Shown piece after piece: positions 7,928 through 15,182 of a DNA stretch of 44,702 bases (its first letter is position 1; each line of letters opens with the position of its first letter). This stretch comes from Clostridiales bacterium. GTDB lineage: Bacteria > Bacillota > Clostridia > Oscillospirales > CAG-272. The translations under genes and the position numbers were made by a program. Below the pieces are notes generated by a model, which saw only the letters and a program-made list of their open reading frames with translations, was not told where the DNA came from and did not search any database. The stretch is taken from positions 1 through 44,702 of the forward strand of contig JAAVYP010000051.1 of the NCBI GenBank assembly GCA_022791195.1, written 5' to 3'.

Positions 7928-9268
7928 TCAGTTAAAAAGCAGCCCACTTTTATGCACTCCGTTTTTCTTCTTGTACTTACCATACAGCAAAAGACCGATG
8001 CCTGCAACGACAAATTCGCTCACAGGATAGGCAAGATAAACGCCGTCAATTTTCATGACCGCAGACAAAAGAACGGCTGTTGGCACAATAAGCAAAAATC
8101 CTCTCAAAAACGAAAGAACACGCGCAGGCAAAGAACACTCCACCGAAGTAAAATAAATCGACAGCACCATATTAAAGCCAACAAACGGACAGGAAATAAA
8201 ATAGAGCCGCAGCCCCTGTTCGGCCATCTGCTGCAGCAGCCTGTTTTTTTCATGATTAAACGCAGCGGCAATAGGCGAAGCGCCGGTAAAAACAATCAGC
8301 TCAATCACACCGGATAAAAAAAGCATCATAACAACCGCATATTTCAACAGAACTTTTACCGCGGCCGTATCGGAAAGACCGAACGAACGGCTCATTAAAG
8401 GCTGAATTCCTTGTGACAAACCGGTATAAATGGCTACCACCACCAGCGAAACGGCCGCCACAACGCCATAAGCCGCAACACCTGTATTGCCCGCCAGCCG
8501 CAAAATGATCATATTAAAGACAATCATCACAACACCCGATGACGCCTCGGCAAAAAAAGAAGGAAAACCGCTTGAACTAATGGCGCAGATGTCGCTTATA
8601 CCGGGGCGACATGCAATCCAATGGAATTTGTTTTTACGCCGCACAAAATACGGCAGTAAAATTGCAATACTGATAACCGGGGCCAGTCCCGTAGCTAAGA
8701 TAGCACCCAGAATGCCCATACGCAGAGGGAAAATAAAGATATAATCCAAAAGGATATTGGACAAGCTGCCGCCGATCATAGCGGCCATAGAAAGAGAGGG
8801 AGCGCCATCATTTCGTATAAAGCACTGTAACAGACTGTTTATCAAAAAAGCGGGTGAAAACAACAGTAAAACACGTATATAGGTTTTTGTCATATAAAAA
8901 ATCGTATCATCAGCCCCCAATAACGTCACCAATTGCTCCGCGCCCCAAAGACCCGCGAGAACAAAAAGAGCTGAAAACACAAAAACAAGAAACGAGGCTT
9001 GCGTAAAGATTCGGTTGGCTGTTCTGTGTTCTTCTCTGCTTTTCCATATCGTATATTTCGTTGCGCCGCCTATGCCAATCATCAAACCGATCCCGTTGAT
9101 AAAGCAAACAAAGGGAAAGGCCAGATTCAGCGCCGCCAAGCCCTCAGCGCCCAAATCAGCGGCGATAAAAAACGTATCCGCCAACGTATAGCAGGAATAT
9201 GCCATCTGCCCCATGATATTCAAAGAAACATATTTCAAAAAAAGTCTGCACATATTTGTTCGTTCCAT
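7928..9268 (-). CDS. MATE family efflux transporter
   Basis: A 446-residue inner membrane antiporter with twelve hydrophobic segments, and a clear MATE start (LFLKYVSLNIMGQMAYSCYT, then the ADTFFIAADLGAEGLAALNL half-motif), with the second MatE repeat after about residue 230. It belongs to the MepA-like group of Na+- or H+-driven exporters of cationic compounds. The ATG at 9268 has AGGGGA 6 bases upstream; the longer frame to 9310 has no site. The gene sits between yqfD and phoH, which are usually adjacent, and has its own promoter (9469-9497) plus a roughly 190-base leader folding into two hairpins. Because mepA-type MATE genes in Clostridia are controlled by guanidine-IV riboswitches, guanidinium export is a reasonable hypothesis. 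Confidence 0.88.
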   Translation of the reverse strand: MERTNMCRLFLKYVSLNIMGQMAYSCYTLADTFFIAADLGAEGLAALNLAFPFVCFINGIGLMIGIGGATKYTIWKSREEHRTANRIFTQASFLVFVFSALFVLAGLWGAEQLVTLLGADDTIFYMTKTYIRVLLLFSPAFLINSLLQCFIRNDGAPSLSMAAMIGGSLSNILLDYIFIFPLRMGILGAILATGLAPVISIAILLPYFVRRKNKFHWIACRPGISDICAISSSGFPSFFAEASSGVVMIVFNMIILRLAGNTGVAAYGVVAAVSLVVVAIYTGLSQGIQPLMSRSFGLSDTAAVKVLLKYAVVMMLFLSGVIELIVFTGASPIAAAFNHEKNRLLQQMAEQGLRLYFISCPFVGFNMVLSIYFTSVECSLPARVLSFLRGFLLIVPTAVLLSAVMKIDGVYLAYPVSEFVVAGIGLLLYGKYKKKNGVHKSGLLFN

Positions 9269-9296
9269 TTTTTCCCCTGTTCCTGTCAAGTTATTG

Positions 9297-9317
9297 CCCG
9301 GGTTATACAAACCCAGG
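9297..9317 (-). promoter_or_regulatory. Leader hairpin just upstream of the MATE ribosome site
   Basis: CCTGGGTT and AACCCGGG form an 8-bp stem (one G-U pair) around TGTAT on the minus strand, about 15 bases ahead of the AGGGGA site. It may influence ribosome access. Confidence 0.4.
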
Positions 9318-9374
9318 TTATAAAATCAAAAGCTTTCGATGCTGCATCGCCGCAAACCACCGTATAAATAAAAC

Positions 9375-9460
9375 AAAAGCGCTGAACTTCGTATCTTCTG
9401 TGGCCTAACGATACGAAATCCAACGCTTAAAACCTCACCCGGCGGCGAGCATGATTCTAT
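9375..9460 (-). promoter_or_regulatory. Candidate guanidine-IV (mepA-type) riboswitch with terminator hairpin
   Basis: Right after the promoter, the minus-strand leader forms hairpin P1 (CTCGCC with GGGTGAG, 9434-9449) and then a 19-bp hairpin (9377-9428) with a 14-base loop GTTAGGCCACAGAA, followed by TTTTGTTTTATTT. The P1 loop (GCCG) can pair with GGC in the second loop, so a kissing interaction is possible. Two kissing hairpins ahead of a MATE gene, ending in an intrinsic terminator, are the architecture described for the mepA motif/guanidine-IV riboswitch. I matched architecture and context, not a covariance model, so the class is tentative; the attenuator structure itself is well supported. 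Confidence 0.55.
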
Positions 9461-9468
9461 TTTTCACT

Positions 9469-9497
9469 AATATATCATATTTCACAACAAAATGCAA
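9469..9497 (-). promoter_or_regulatory. Sigma-A promoter of the MATE gene
   Basis: Minus-strand TTGCAT at 9492-9497, a 17-bp spacer, and TATATT at 9469-9474. Transcription should start near 9462, immediately before the structured leader. The promoter begins 11 bases after the yqfD stop. Confidence 0.7.
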
Positions 9498-9507
9498 GAA
9501 TGTCTTT

Positions 9508-10734
9508 TCAAGATGATTCTGCGCTGTCCTCACTATCGTCTATGGCGATTTCTTTGGCAATATCGGCAATGCAATACACTTTGCAGGTGAGTCTATAGAC
9601 ACCATCCTGCAGTTCCCCCTCGCTTGTTTTGCTGACCAGCTCACAGTCCTTTAGTTCATCCGCCAACAGTTTCATCATTTTAGCTTCGGCCATCTGCTTT
9701 GCCTGTTCTTCGTCCAGCACATAATCCACCAGTTCATATTCTTTATAGACCGTCGTTGTCACAAACACAGGCAGCTTAATGAAATCAAAGAGCATCACCC
9801 GCTCATAATCAACAATCTGATCGCTGTAGGCAAAACTGTTTCTCTTCTTCCCCAAAAAATTCAGTTCTTGTGTAAAAAAACGATACTCTTTTTCTGTCTC
9901 TTCATGGCCTGTATACACCTGGCTTTGCCCGTGCAGCGGCACTTCCGCCGTATATTCCCGATACACTTGCGCATACACGCTGCCGTAGGAGCGGTCCAGC
10001 GTATAGCCGCTTACCGTGCCGTCCAGTTCCACACGGTCGCTTACCCCGCTGACTAACACTTCTCCTTTCGTGACCACCTGCCCCACGCTGACTTTGCCCT
10101 CGCCGCTCCATACGCAAAGGCCAGTAATTTGCCCGTCTTCCGTGGCAATTAAATTAGAGGGTGTGGCATCCTGCCATACTTCGCCTTTATCATTCCTTTC
10201 CCGCACCACGATATTGGCGCAGGTACCTGAAAGATTCACTGATACCCAGCCAATATCCTCTGAATCAATTAAATATTCGTGACAAAGCCTGTCTAAATCA
10301 AGAGCGGGGATAAACGCGCCGTATTTCACGCCATAGGGCGCAAACGAATCGATGATCTGCCATTCGGTCAAGTCATGATTGCCTGTAACGGATATATCCC
10401 AAACAAAATAAGTCGAGGCCCATAGTACCGAAGCAAAAATCAACGCGCCTACAATCAGTCCCGGACGGCCTTTATAACGCTTTGCCGTATTCATAGCGCC
10501 GCAAATGCGAATCTGCTCCACATGACAGCGGCAATCAGCCAACGCCGCACAAAGCCTTCTTTTTTCTTTACAGGGAATATAGAAAAAAATCGTTTCTTCT
10601 CTTCGGGTAAGGCCCCAATAATTGATTTCGGCGCGCATCATAGCGGTAAGCGCCCGCTCGGCATATCCCTCGACACGCATAAGACAATAGCCATATAAAT
10701 AATTCGCTGCTCTTTCTAATAAATTAACTCTCAA
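9508..10734 (-). CDS. yqfD: Sporulation protein YqfD
   Basis: A 408-residue protein of the YqfD family, made in the mother cell under sigma-E in model sporulators. The N-terminal cytosolic domain (about 1-85) has the family signature AANYLYGYCLMRVEGYAER, one transmembrane helix lies at about 90-112 (GLIVGALIFASVLWASTYF), and the large extracytoplasmic part has a short FtsQ/POTRA-like section (ISVTGNHDLTEWQI) and a beta-rich core. The acidic C-terminus ends DSEDSAESS. The start overlaps the yqfC stop by 11 bases. No terminator precedes the MATE promoter, so some read-through is possible. Confidence 0.92.
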   Translation of the reverse strand: MRVNLLERAANYLYGYCLMRVEGYAERALTAMMRAEINYWGLTRREETIFFYIPCKEKRRLCAALADCRCHVEQIRICGAMNTAKRYKGRPGLIVGALIFASVLWASTYFVWDISVTGNHDLTEWQIIDSFAPYGVKYGAFIPALDLDRLCHEYLIDSEDIGWVSVNLSGTCANIVVRERNDKGEVWQDATPSNLIATEDGQITGLCVWSGEGKVSVGQVVTKGEVLVSGVSDRVELDGTVSGYTLDRSYGSVYAQVYREYTAEVPLHGQSQVYTGHEETEKEYRFFTQELNFLGKKRNSFAYSDQIVDYERVMLFDFIKLPVFVTTTVYKEYELVDYVLDEEQAKQMAEAKMMKLLADELKDCELVSKTSEGELQDGVYRLTCKVYCIADIAKEIAIDDSEDSAESS

Positions 10735-10984
10735 AATGCAGCCCCGTCAGCCGGCCTGAAACCCGAACTGCGCCGCCAAAGTAGCTTTTCATCGTGAGTC
10801 CCGCGCCGCAAACGGTCAAAATCATATCGCTTAGACGAAGCTTCACCTCGCTTTCCGAATAGGATAAAATAGCCCGGCAGCCATGGGCCATGACCTCTCT
10901 TCTGCCGCTGACAGTTAATTCAGAACAAACACCCGCCGCCTCTAACGCAGCGGCGGCGGCCGCTTTCACCTTTTCTCTTTTCAC
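10724..10984 (-). CDS. yqfC: YabP/YqfC family sporulation protein
   Basis: An 86-residue YabP/YqfC protein: after a basic, Ala-rich start it has GRREVMAHGCRAILSYSESE, KLRLSDMILTVCGAGLTM and the closing VSGRLTGLHFES, which is the YqfC/YabP beta-strand pattern. In model organisms it is expressed in the mother cell with yqfD. A GTG start at 10984 is used, with GGGGG 6 bases upstream. The 11-base overlap with yqfD shows coupling. I did not find a convincing sigma-E promoter in the short region shared with the divergent ylbJ gene. Confidence 0.9.
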   Translation of the reverse strand: MKREKVKAAAAAALEAAGVCSELTVSGRREVMAHGCRAILSYSESEVKLRLSDMILTVCGAGLTMKSYFGGAVRVSGRLTGLHFES

Positions 10985-11035
10985 AGAATACCCCCGCTTT
11001 TCACACAGTATAATGTATTAAAACTATTATGCGGA

Positions 11036-11983
11036 GTGATTCAAATTAATTCATATGCCAAAAAAGCCGCCATCAGTTTTTCCTGGTGTGCCATCTTGTT
11101 TTTTTCTGTTTTTGTGCTACAAAAACCAAATGACGCCGCTATGGCTGTCTACGATGCATTACTTCTTTGCGTGCGCAATGTCATTCCCTCTCTTTTTCCT
11201 TATATGGTCATATCCGCCCTCTTTGTCTCATCCGGACTTGCTTCGTTTGTCGGACGGCTTTTTGCCAAACCGTTCTCAAAGCTTTTTGCCATGAACGGCA
11301 ACTGCTGCGCAGCGGTGATCATTGGTCTTATTGCGGGCTTTCCGGTGGGTGCTAAAACGGCTGTTTCTCTCTATAAAGACGGCTATTGCGATAAAGACGA
11401 AGCCCAAAGACTTTGCACCTTTTGCAACAACACAGGGCCGGCCTTTGTTATTGGCGCGATTGGCGCTGGCTTTTTTGGCCGCCCGGCTGTTGGCGCGGCC
11501 CTTTATCTGACCGAAGTGCTCGCCGCTTTTTTAACCGGGTTTATTCTCTCAATCGGAAAACAAAGAAACCGTCCCGTACAGCGCTGCGTCATTTGCTACC
11601 GTCTGGATTTTCCTGCGGCAGTCAAAGAAGCGGTCAGCGCCGTTTTGCTCGTTTGCGGATTTGTCGTATTCTTTTCGGTTCTCATGAGTATTTTAACCGA
11701 ACTATTGCTATCCGCTGGTCTTTCTTCTCTGCTTGCTCTTGCAAGCAGCCTATTAGAAGTCACCGCCGGCGTCTCGCTGGCGGCCGAATTTACCGGCATT
11801 GGCGGATTTATATTCGCTGCATTTGCTATCGGCTGGGCGGGCCTATGCGTTCACGCCCAATCGGCATCATTTATGCTGCCCGCGAAGCTCTCGCTGATCA
11901 AATATATGGGCGGCAAGGCTTTGCAGGGAATCCTTTGCGCGTTGATCAGCGTGCCAATCTATGTAATTTTTCTAAAATTGTAG
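11036..11983 (+). CDS. ylbJ: Sporulation integral membrane protein YlbJ
   Basis: A 315-residue polytopic membrane protein (about eight hydrophobic segments) with nucleoside-recognition/Gate-domain features: NVIPSLFPYMVISALFV near 50-65, GLIAGFPVGAKTAVSLYKDG near 97-116, and CTFCNNTGPAFVIGAIGAGF near 127-146. YlbJ is a sporulation protein made in the mother cell and needed for normal spore resistance. The frame opens at GTG (11036), but the GGAG site abuts it, so the exact start is uncertain; no other in-frame ATG or GTG is nearby. It is divergent to yqfC, placing three sporulation genes around one 51-bp intergenic region. Confidence 0.9.
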   Translation: MIQINSYAKKAAISFSWCAILFFSVFVLQKPNDAAMAVYDALLLCVRNVIPSLFPYMVISALFVSSGLASFVGRLFAKPFSKLFAMNGNCCAAVIIGLIAGFPVGAKTAVSLYKDGYCDKDEAQRLCTFCNNTGPAFVIGAIGAGFFGRPAVGAALYLTEVLAAFLTGFILSIGKQRNRPVQRCVICYRLDFPAAVKEAVSAVLLVCGFVVFFSVLMSILTELLLSAGLSSLLALASSLLEVTAGVSLAAEFTGIGGFIFAAFAIGWAGLCVHAQSASFMLPAKLSLIKYMGGKALQGILCALISVPIYVIFLKL

Positions 11984-11990
11984 AAATATT

Positions 11991-12030
11991 CATTTTTATC
12001 AATTATAATAGAAATAATTTGATAAAAATG
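11991..12030. promoter_or_regulatory. 12-bp inverted repeat flanking a TATAAT hexamer
   Basis: CATTTTTATCAA at 11991-12002 is the exact reverse complement of TTGATAAAAATG at 12019-12030. The 16 bases between contain TATAAT (12004-12009). It may be an operator around the promoter of the small Cys/His protein and CapA genes; a mere ylbJ end hairpin is less likely because no T-run follows. The -35 is weak. Confidence 0.45.
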
Positions 12031-12122
12031 TTCAGCCAATAAAGGGTTGCCTTATCTGACATTTGCAGGAAGGCCCGTTTTGGCTGGAAGGAAGTATGAA
12101 AAGAAAAAATAAGGAAAAAATG

Positions 12123-12335
12123 ATGTCAAAGGATCAATCCATCGAACGACCGCAGCTTTGCGCTTTTTGCGAACACGCCGTCTGTATTGCAGACCAAGAA
12201 AATGTTTTGTGTCATCACAAGGGTGTTGTCAACAAAGAATATCACTGCCGGCGATTTTCTTATGATTTATTAAAGCGCATCCCCACGCCGCCGGCCCAGC
12301 TTTTTATCCCGGATGCCAACGAACTTACCATATAA
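12123..12335 (+). CDS. Small Cys/His-rich protein, probable metal binder
   Basis: A 70-residue protein of unknown function. Residues 13-42 hold CAFCEHAVC, a CHH and a HC (Cys 13, 16, 21, 30 and 42, His 18, 31, 32 and 41), enough for a zinc or Fe-S site; the rest is a short helix and a Pro-rich end. The ATG at 12123 has AAGGA 7 bases upstream; ATGs at 12120, 12096 and 12063 are also in frame and cannot be excluded. It ends 9 bases before the CapA gene, so the two are surely cotranscribed. I do not recognise the family beyond uncharacterised clostridial proteins. Confidence 0.6.
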   Translation: MSKDQSIERPQLCAFCEHAVCIADQENVLCHHKGVVNKEYHCRRFSYDLLKRIPTPPAQLFIPDANELTI

Positions 12336-12344
12336 AGGTGTATC

Positions 12345-13682
12345 ATGAATCAACAACCAAATCCACCCAAACGAAAAATAACCCGTGCCGAATACGAGGC
12401 CATGCTTGCCAGGAGAAAGGCGCAGCAGCTAAAGATGAAAAGACGCCGCCTTTTGGTCACCCTTTCGCTCGCCGTGCTTGTCATTGCGTTTTTTGCGCTC
12501 ATCGTCTTTGCCTGTCTTAAATTCACAGGGGTTCTCGGCTTCACCAATCCGGACGATGTTTTCGGCAGCGACAGTGAACCGGGCCAATCAAACACGTTGG
12601 CCGCAACCGACCCCTCATCGTCGGTTCCGCCGACCGCAAATCAAAATGGAAAAGTCTCTTTCATCGCTGCGGGGGACAATTTAATTCATCCATCTGTCTT
12701 TGAAGATGCCGAAAAACGGGCAAATGGCAACGGCTTTAATTTTATTGATATGTATGCCGGCATTGCAGATTTAATTAAGGGCAAGGATGTCGCCTATGTC
12801 AATCAAGAAACACCCATGGCCGGCGAAAGCTACGGCTATTCGGGATGGCCTGTATTTAACACACCGCAGGCATGCGGCGACGCCTTAGTTTCACTCGGCT
12901 TTAACACCGTCAATATCGCCACCAATCATATGCTTGATAAGGGCGCAAATGGCTTAAAAGACAGCATCGCTTACTGGCAGACAAAAGACGTCACCCTTTT
13001 GGGCGCCTATACCCAAAGCGACTATGATGCCATCCGCACACAAACCGTTAACGGCATCACCATTGCCTGGCTTTCGTACACCTATGGTACCAACGACATC
13101 ACGCTTGACTCGTCGAGCGGTCTTGTTGTCCCCTATATTGACGAAGCAGACATCATCCGGCAAACAGCATTGGCCAAACAGGTGGGTGATATCGTCATCG
13201 CTTCCATGCACTGGGGGCAGGATTCGGCCATTCAGGTAACCAACGACCAAAAAAACGTAGCCAAGCTCTTGTGCAACAACGGTGTAGATATCATCATCGG
13301 CACCCATTCGCACACATTACAGCCCGTAGAATGGATTACCAGCCAAGACGGCACGCACAAAACGCTCTGTTACTATTCACTGGGCAATATGATCTCAACG
13401 ATGTATGAATATTATTGCATGGTCGGCGGTTTTGCCTCCTTTGACCTTGTGAAACAAGGCGATGAGGTACGCATCGAAAACGCAGCGCTGATTCCAACAA
13501 TGTGCCATTATTCCATGGATCGTGACGGACTGCAAATATACAAATTAGAAGATTATTCAAACGATTTAGCCACCAAACACGGTTCGCAAATTCAGTACAC
13601 CGGTCCTTTCACCTATGATACCCTGTTAAAGCTTGTGACCGACGCTGTAGACAAATCGTTTCTGCCTGCTTATTATCAATAA
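12345..13682 (+). CDS. CapA family protein
   Basis: A 445-residue membrane-anchored protein. A basic cytosolic N-terminus (1-32), one transmembrane helix (about 33-58) and a Ser/Thr/Pro linker precede a CapA/PgsA (poly-gamma-glutamate capsule) domain of the calcineurin-like fold. The metal-binding motifs are in order: FIAAGDNLIH, NQETP, IATNHMLD, SMHWGQD and IIGTHSHTLQP. CapA-type proteins are linked to poly-gamma-glutamate export in Bacillus, but most clostridial relatives are not near capBC, and none is seen here, so the substrate is unknown. GGTG weakly precedes the start. It follows the small Cys/His gene. Confidence 0.85.
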   Translation: MNQQPNPPKRKITRAEYEAMLARRKAQQLKMKRRRLLVTLSLAVLVIAFFALIVFACLKFTGVLGFTNPDDVFGSDSEPGQSNTLAATDPSSSVPPTANQNGKVSFIAAGDNLIHPSVFEDAEKRANGNGFNFIDMYAGIADLIKGKDVAYVNQETPMAGESYGYSGWPVFNTPQACGDALVSLGFNTVNIATNHMLDKGANGLKDSIAYWQTKDVTLLGAYTQSDYDAIRTQTVNGITIAWLSYTYGTNDITLDSSSGLVVPYIDEADIIRQTALAKQVGDIVIASMHWGQDSAIQVTNDQKNVAKLLCNNGVDIIIGTHSHTLQPVEWITSQDGTHKTLCYYSLGNMISTMYEYYCMVGGFASFDLVKQGDEVRIENAALIPTMCHYSMDRDGLQIYKLEDYSNDLATKHGSQIQYTGPFTYDTLLKLVTDAVDKSFLPAYYQ

Positions 13683-13696
13683 TATTTTCTATCTAA

Positions 13697-13732
13697 AAAC
13701 CTCCCTTCTGCATAAGATGATAAGGGAGGTTT
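13697..13732 (+). promoter_or_regulatory. Hairpin after the CapA gene that covers the next ribosome site
   Basis: An 11-bp perfect stem (13697-13707 with 13722-13732) and a 14-base loop. The right arm, AAGGGAGGTTT, is also the ribosome binding site of the DUF3343 gene, and there is no real T-run. It could stop CapA transcription weakly or block DUF3343 translation. Confidence 0.55.
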
Positions 13733-13739
13733 AATCATT

Positions 13740-13961
13740 ATGAGACGGTGTTACGCGGGATTTCGATCCCTGACGCTTGCCCTGAAAGGCAAGCAGGTCC
13801 TTGAGCAAAACGCCATCGATTCGGAAGTTGTGAAAAAGGACCCTAAAAACAGTCAAAAGGGCTGTTCCTATGCCCTTGTTATTTCCTGTGCGCAAGCACG
13901 AAATTGTGAAAACCTGTTTAACATTTACGGGATTCACTATTTAGGATTGGTCGAAGAATAA
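13740..13961 (+). CDS. DUF3343 protein (putative Se/S carrier-like)
   Basis: A 73-residue protein resembling DUF3343: an N-terminal YAGFRSLTLALKGKQVLEQN helix-strand pattern, a basic middle, GCSYALVISCAQ (the family usually has a conserved GC before a hydrophobic strand), and a C-terminal INIYGIHYLG-like end. DUF3343 proteins are short TusA/ThiS-like partners, often found beside cysteine desulfurases and selenium genes. Its TAA stop and the next ATG share one base (TAATG), so it is translated together with the desulfurase-like gene. GGGAGG lies 10 bases before the ATG. Confidence 0.7.
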   Translation: MRRCYAGFRSLTLALKGKQVLEQNAIDSEVVKKDPKNSQKGCSYALVISCAQARNCENLFNIYGIHYLGLVEE

Positions 13962-15094
13962 TGCAGTATGTATATTTAGATAATGCAGCCACGACCTTTC
14001 CTAAACCGCCCGGCGTCAGTTTTGCTATGAAAAACTGCATAGACGGCTGGTGCGGCAACCCGGGACGCGGCGCTCATCCCCTATCACAAAAAAGCGCCGA
14101 GGCCGTGTTCGGCGTGCGCGAACAAATCGCCGAAATGTTCGGCTCTAAGTCGCCGGAAAATGTGGTCTTTACGTCCAATGCGACTGGTGCGCTGAATATT
14201 GCCATTAAGTCACTGGTACCGCAAGGCCATGTTTTGCTGTCTGATATCGAGCATAACGCAGTGGTAAGACCTGTTTTTGCTTCTGGTCTGCGATACAGCA
14301 TTTTTAGTGCCTTGGCCGAAACGGATGAGCTTCTTTATGATCTTTCAGCCCATTTGAGCCAAGATACAAAGGCAGTCATCGCAAGTGCGGGAAGCAATAT
14401 CTGCGGGGCTTCGCTGCCACTTTCAGAAATTGGTAAGCTGTGCCGGGAACACGGCATTTTTTTCATCGTGGATGCTTCGCAATATGCCGGCACGCACGAC
14501 ATCGACATCGAAAAAATGAATATCGACGCGCTGTGCGCGCCTGGCCACAAAAGTCTGTACGGACCGCAAGGCAGCGGCTTTGTTCTGTTTTCAGATGAAG
14601 CCGTGAAAGCGGCCGAAAAAGGCCCTACACTCATTGAAGGCGGCAACGGTGTCAATTCCAGAGAAATGCTCATGCCGCCGTTTACCCCGGAACGCTTTGA
14701 AGCCGGAACTTTATCCGTGCCCAATATCGTTGGTCTTGGTGAAGGACTCAAATTCGTAAAAAAAGAAGGACCCTCTAAAATCTTCACAAGAGAATCAGCT
14801 TTATATGAATACACGCGCAATGAATTTTCGCAAATGTACGGGCTCACCATGTACGCTGGCCAAATCAGGCGTTCCTCCATTCTTCTGTTTAATATCGACC
14901 GCATGAAATCAGAGGAAACAGCCGCCGCCTTAGCCGAGCGCGGCATCTGTGTACGAAGCGGTCTGCATTGTGCGCCGCTGGCGCATGCGGCGCTCGGCAC
15001 GCCGGAACACGGCGCCGTACGCATTTCATTCGGTGCATTTAACACGTATGATGATGTATACTATCTTGTGCAGGCCGTCAAAGAGCTTTTATAG
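13961..15094 (+). CDS. Cysteine desulfurase family PLP enzyme
   Basis: A 377-residue class V aminotransferase-fold enzyme. It begins MQYVYLDNAATTFPKPPGV; the PLP lysine is in APGHKSLYGPQG (about residue 196), and the active-site cysteine is in RSGLHCAPLAHAALGT near 340, as in the EF2568-like subfamily of cysteine desulfurases. Members pull sulfur or selenium from cysteine or selenocysteine as a persulfide. The subfamily has been linked to orphan selD loci and selenium-dependent hydroxylases. The DUF3343 gene immediately upstream is probably the acceptor. No selD is in the window. A clean terminator follows. Confidence 0.88.
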   Translation: MQYVYLDNAATTFPKPPGVSFAMKNCIDGWCGNPGRGAHPLSQKSAEAVFGVREQIAEMFGSKSPENVVFTSNATGALNIAIKSLVPQGHVLLSDIEHNAVVRPVFASGLRYSIFSALAETDELLYDLSAHLSQDTKAVIASAGSNICGASLPLSEIGKLCREHGIFFIVDASQYAGTHDIDIEKMNIDALCAPGHKSLYGPQGSGFVLFSDEAVKAAEKGPTLIEGGNGVNSREMLMPPFTPERFEAGTLSVPNIVGLGEGLKFVKKEGPSKIFTRESALYEYTRNEFSQMYGLTMYAGQIRRSSILLFNIDRMKSEETAAALAERGICVRSGLHCAPLAHAALGTPEHGAVRISFGAFNTYDDVYYLVQAVKELL

Positions 15095-15129
15095 CGCATC
15101 TTTTCCGCACCAAAACAGGTAATAACAAT

Positions 15130-15160
15130 CCCCGCCGTAAAAATACGGCGGGGGTTCTTT
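15130..15160 (+). terminator. Terminator after the cysteine desulfurase gene
   Basis: CCCCGCCGTA (15130-15139), loop AAAA and TACGGCGGGG (15144-15153), followed by GTTCTTTT. It also lies downstream of the convergent sulfatase-fold gene. Confidence 0.85.
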
Positions 15161-15182
15161 TATCACACGCAACAGACTTCGA

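Noticed and set aside
7435-7935. Plus-strand frame opposite phoH
   Set aside because: Antisense shadow of a conserved ATPase, with no ribosome binding site.
10985-11035. Sigma-E promoters between yqfC and ylbJ
   Set aside because: I looked for -35/-10 spacing typical of sigma-E on both strands and did not find a convincing pair; only scattered TATA-like boxes.
11413-12042. 209-codon plus-strand frame overlapping ylbJ
   Set aside because: It is out of frame with ylbJ, rich in Arg and Cys, and has no initiation signal.
14335-15045. 236-codon frame opposite the cysteine desulfurase gene
   Set aside because: It is antisense to a clear conserved enzyme, has unusual composition and no ribosome site.
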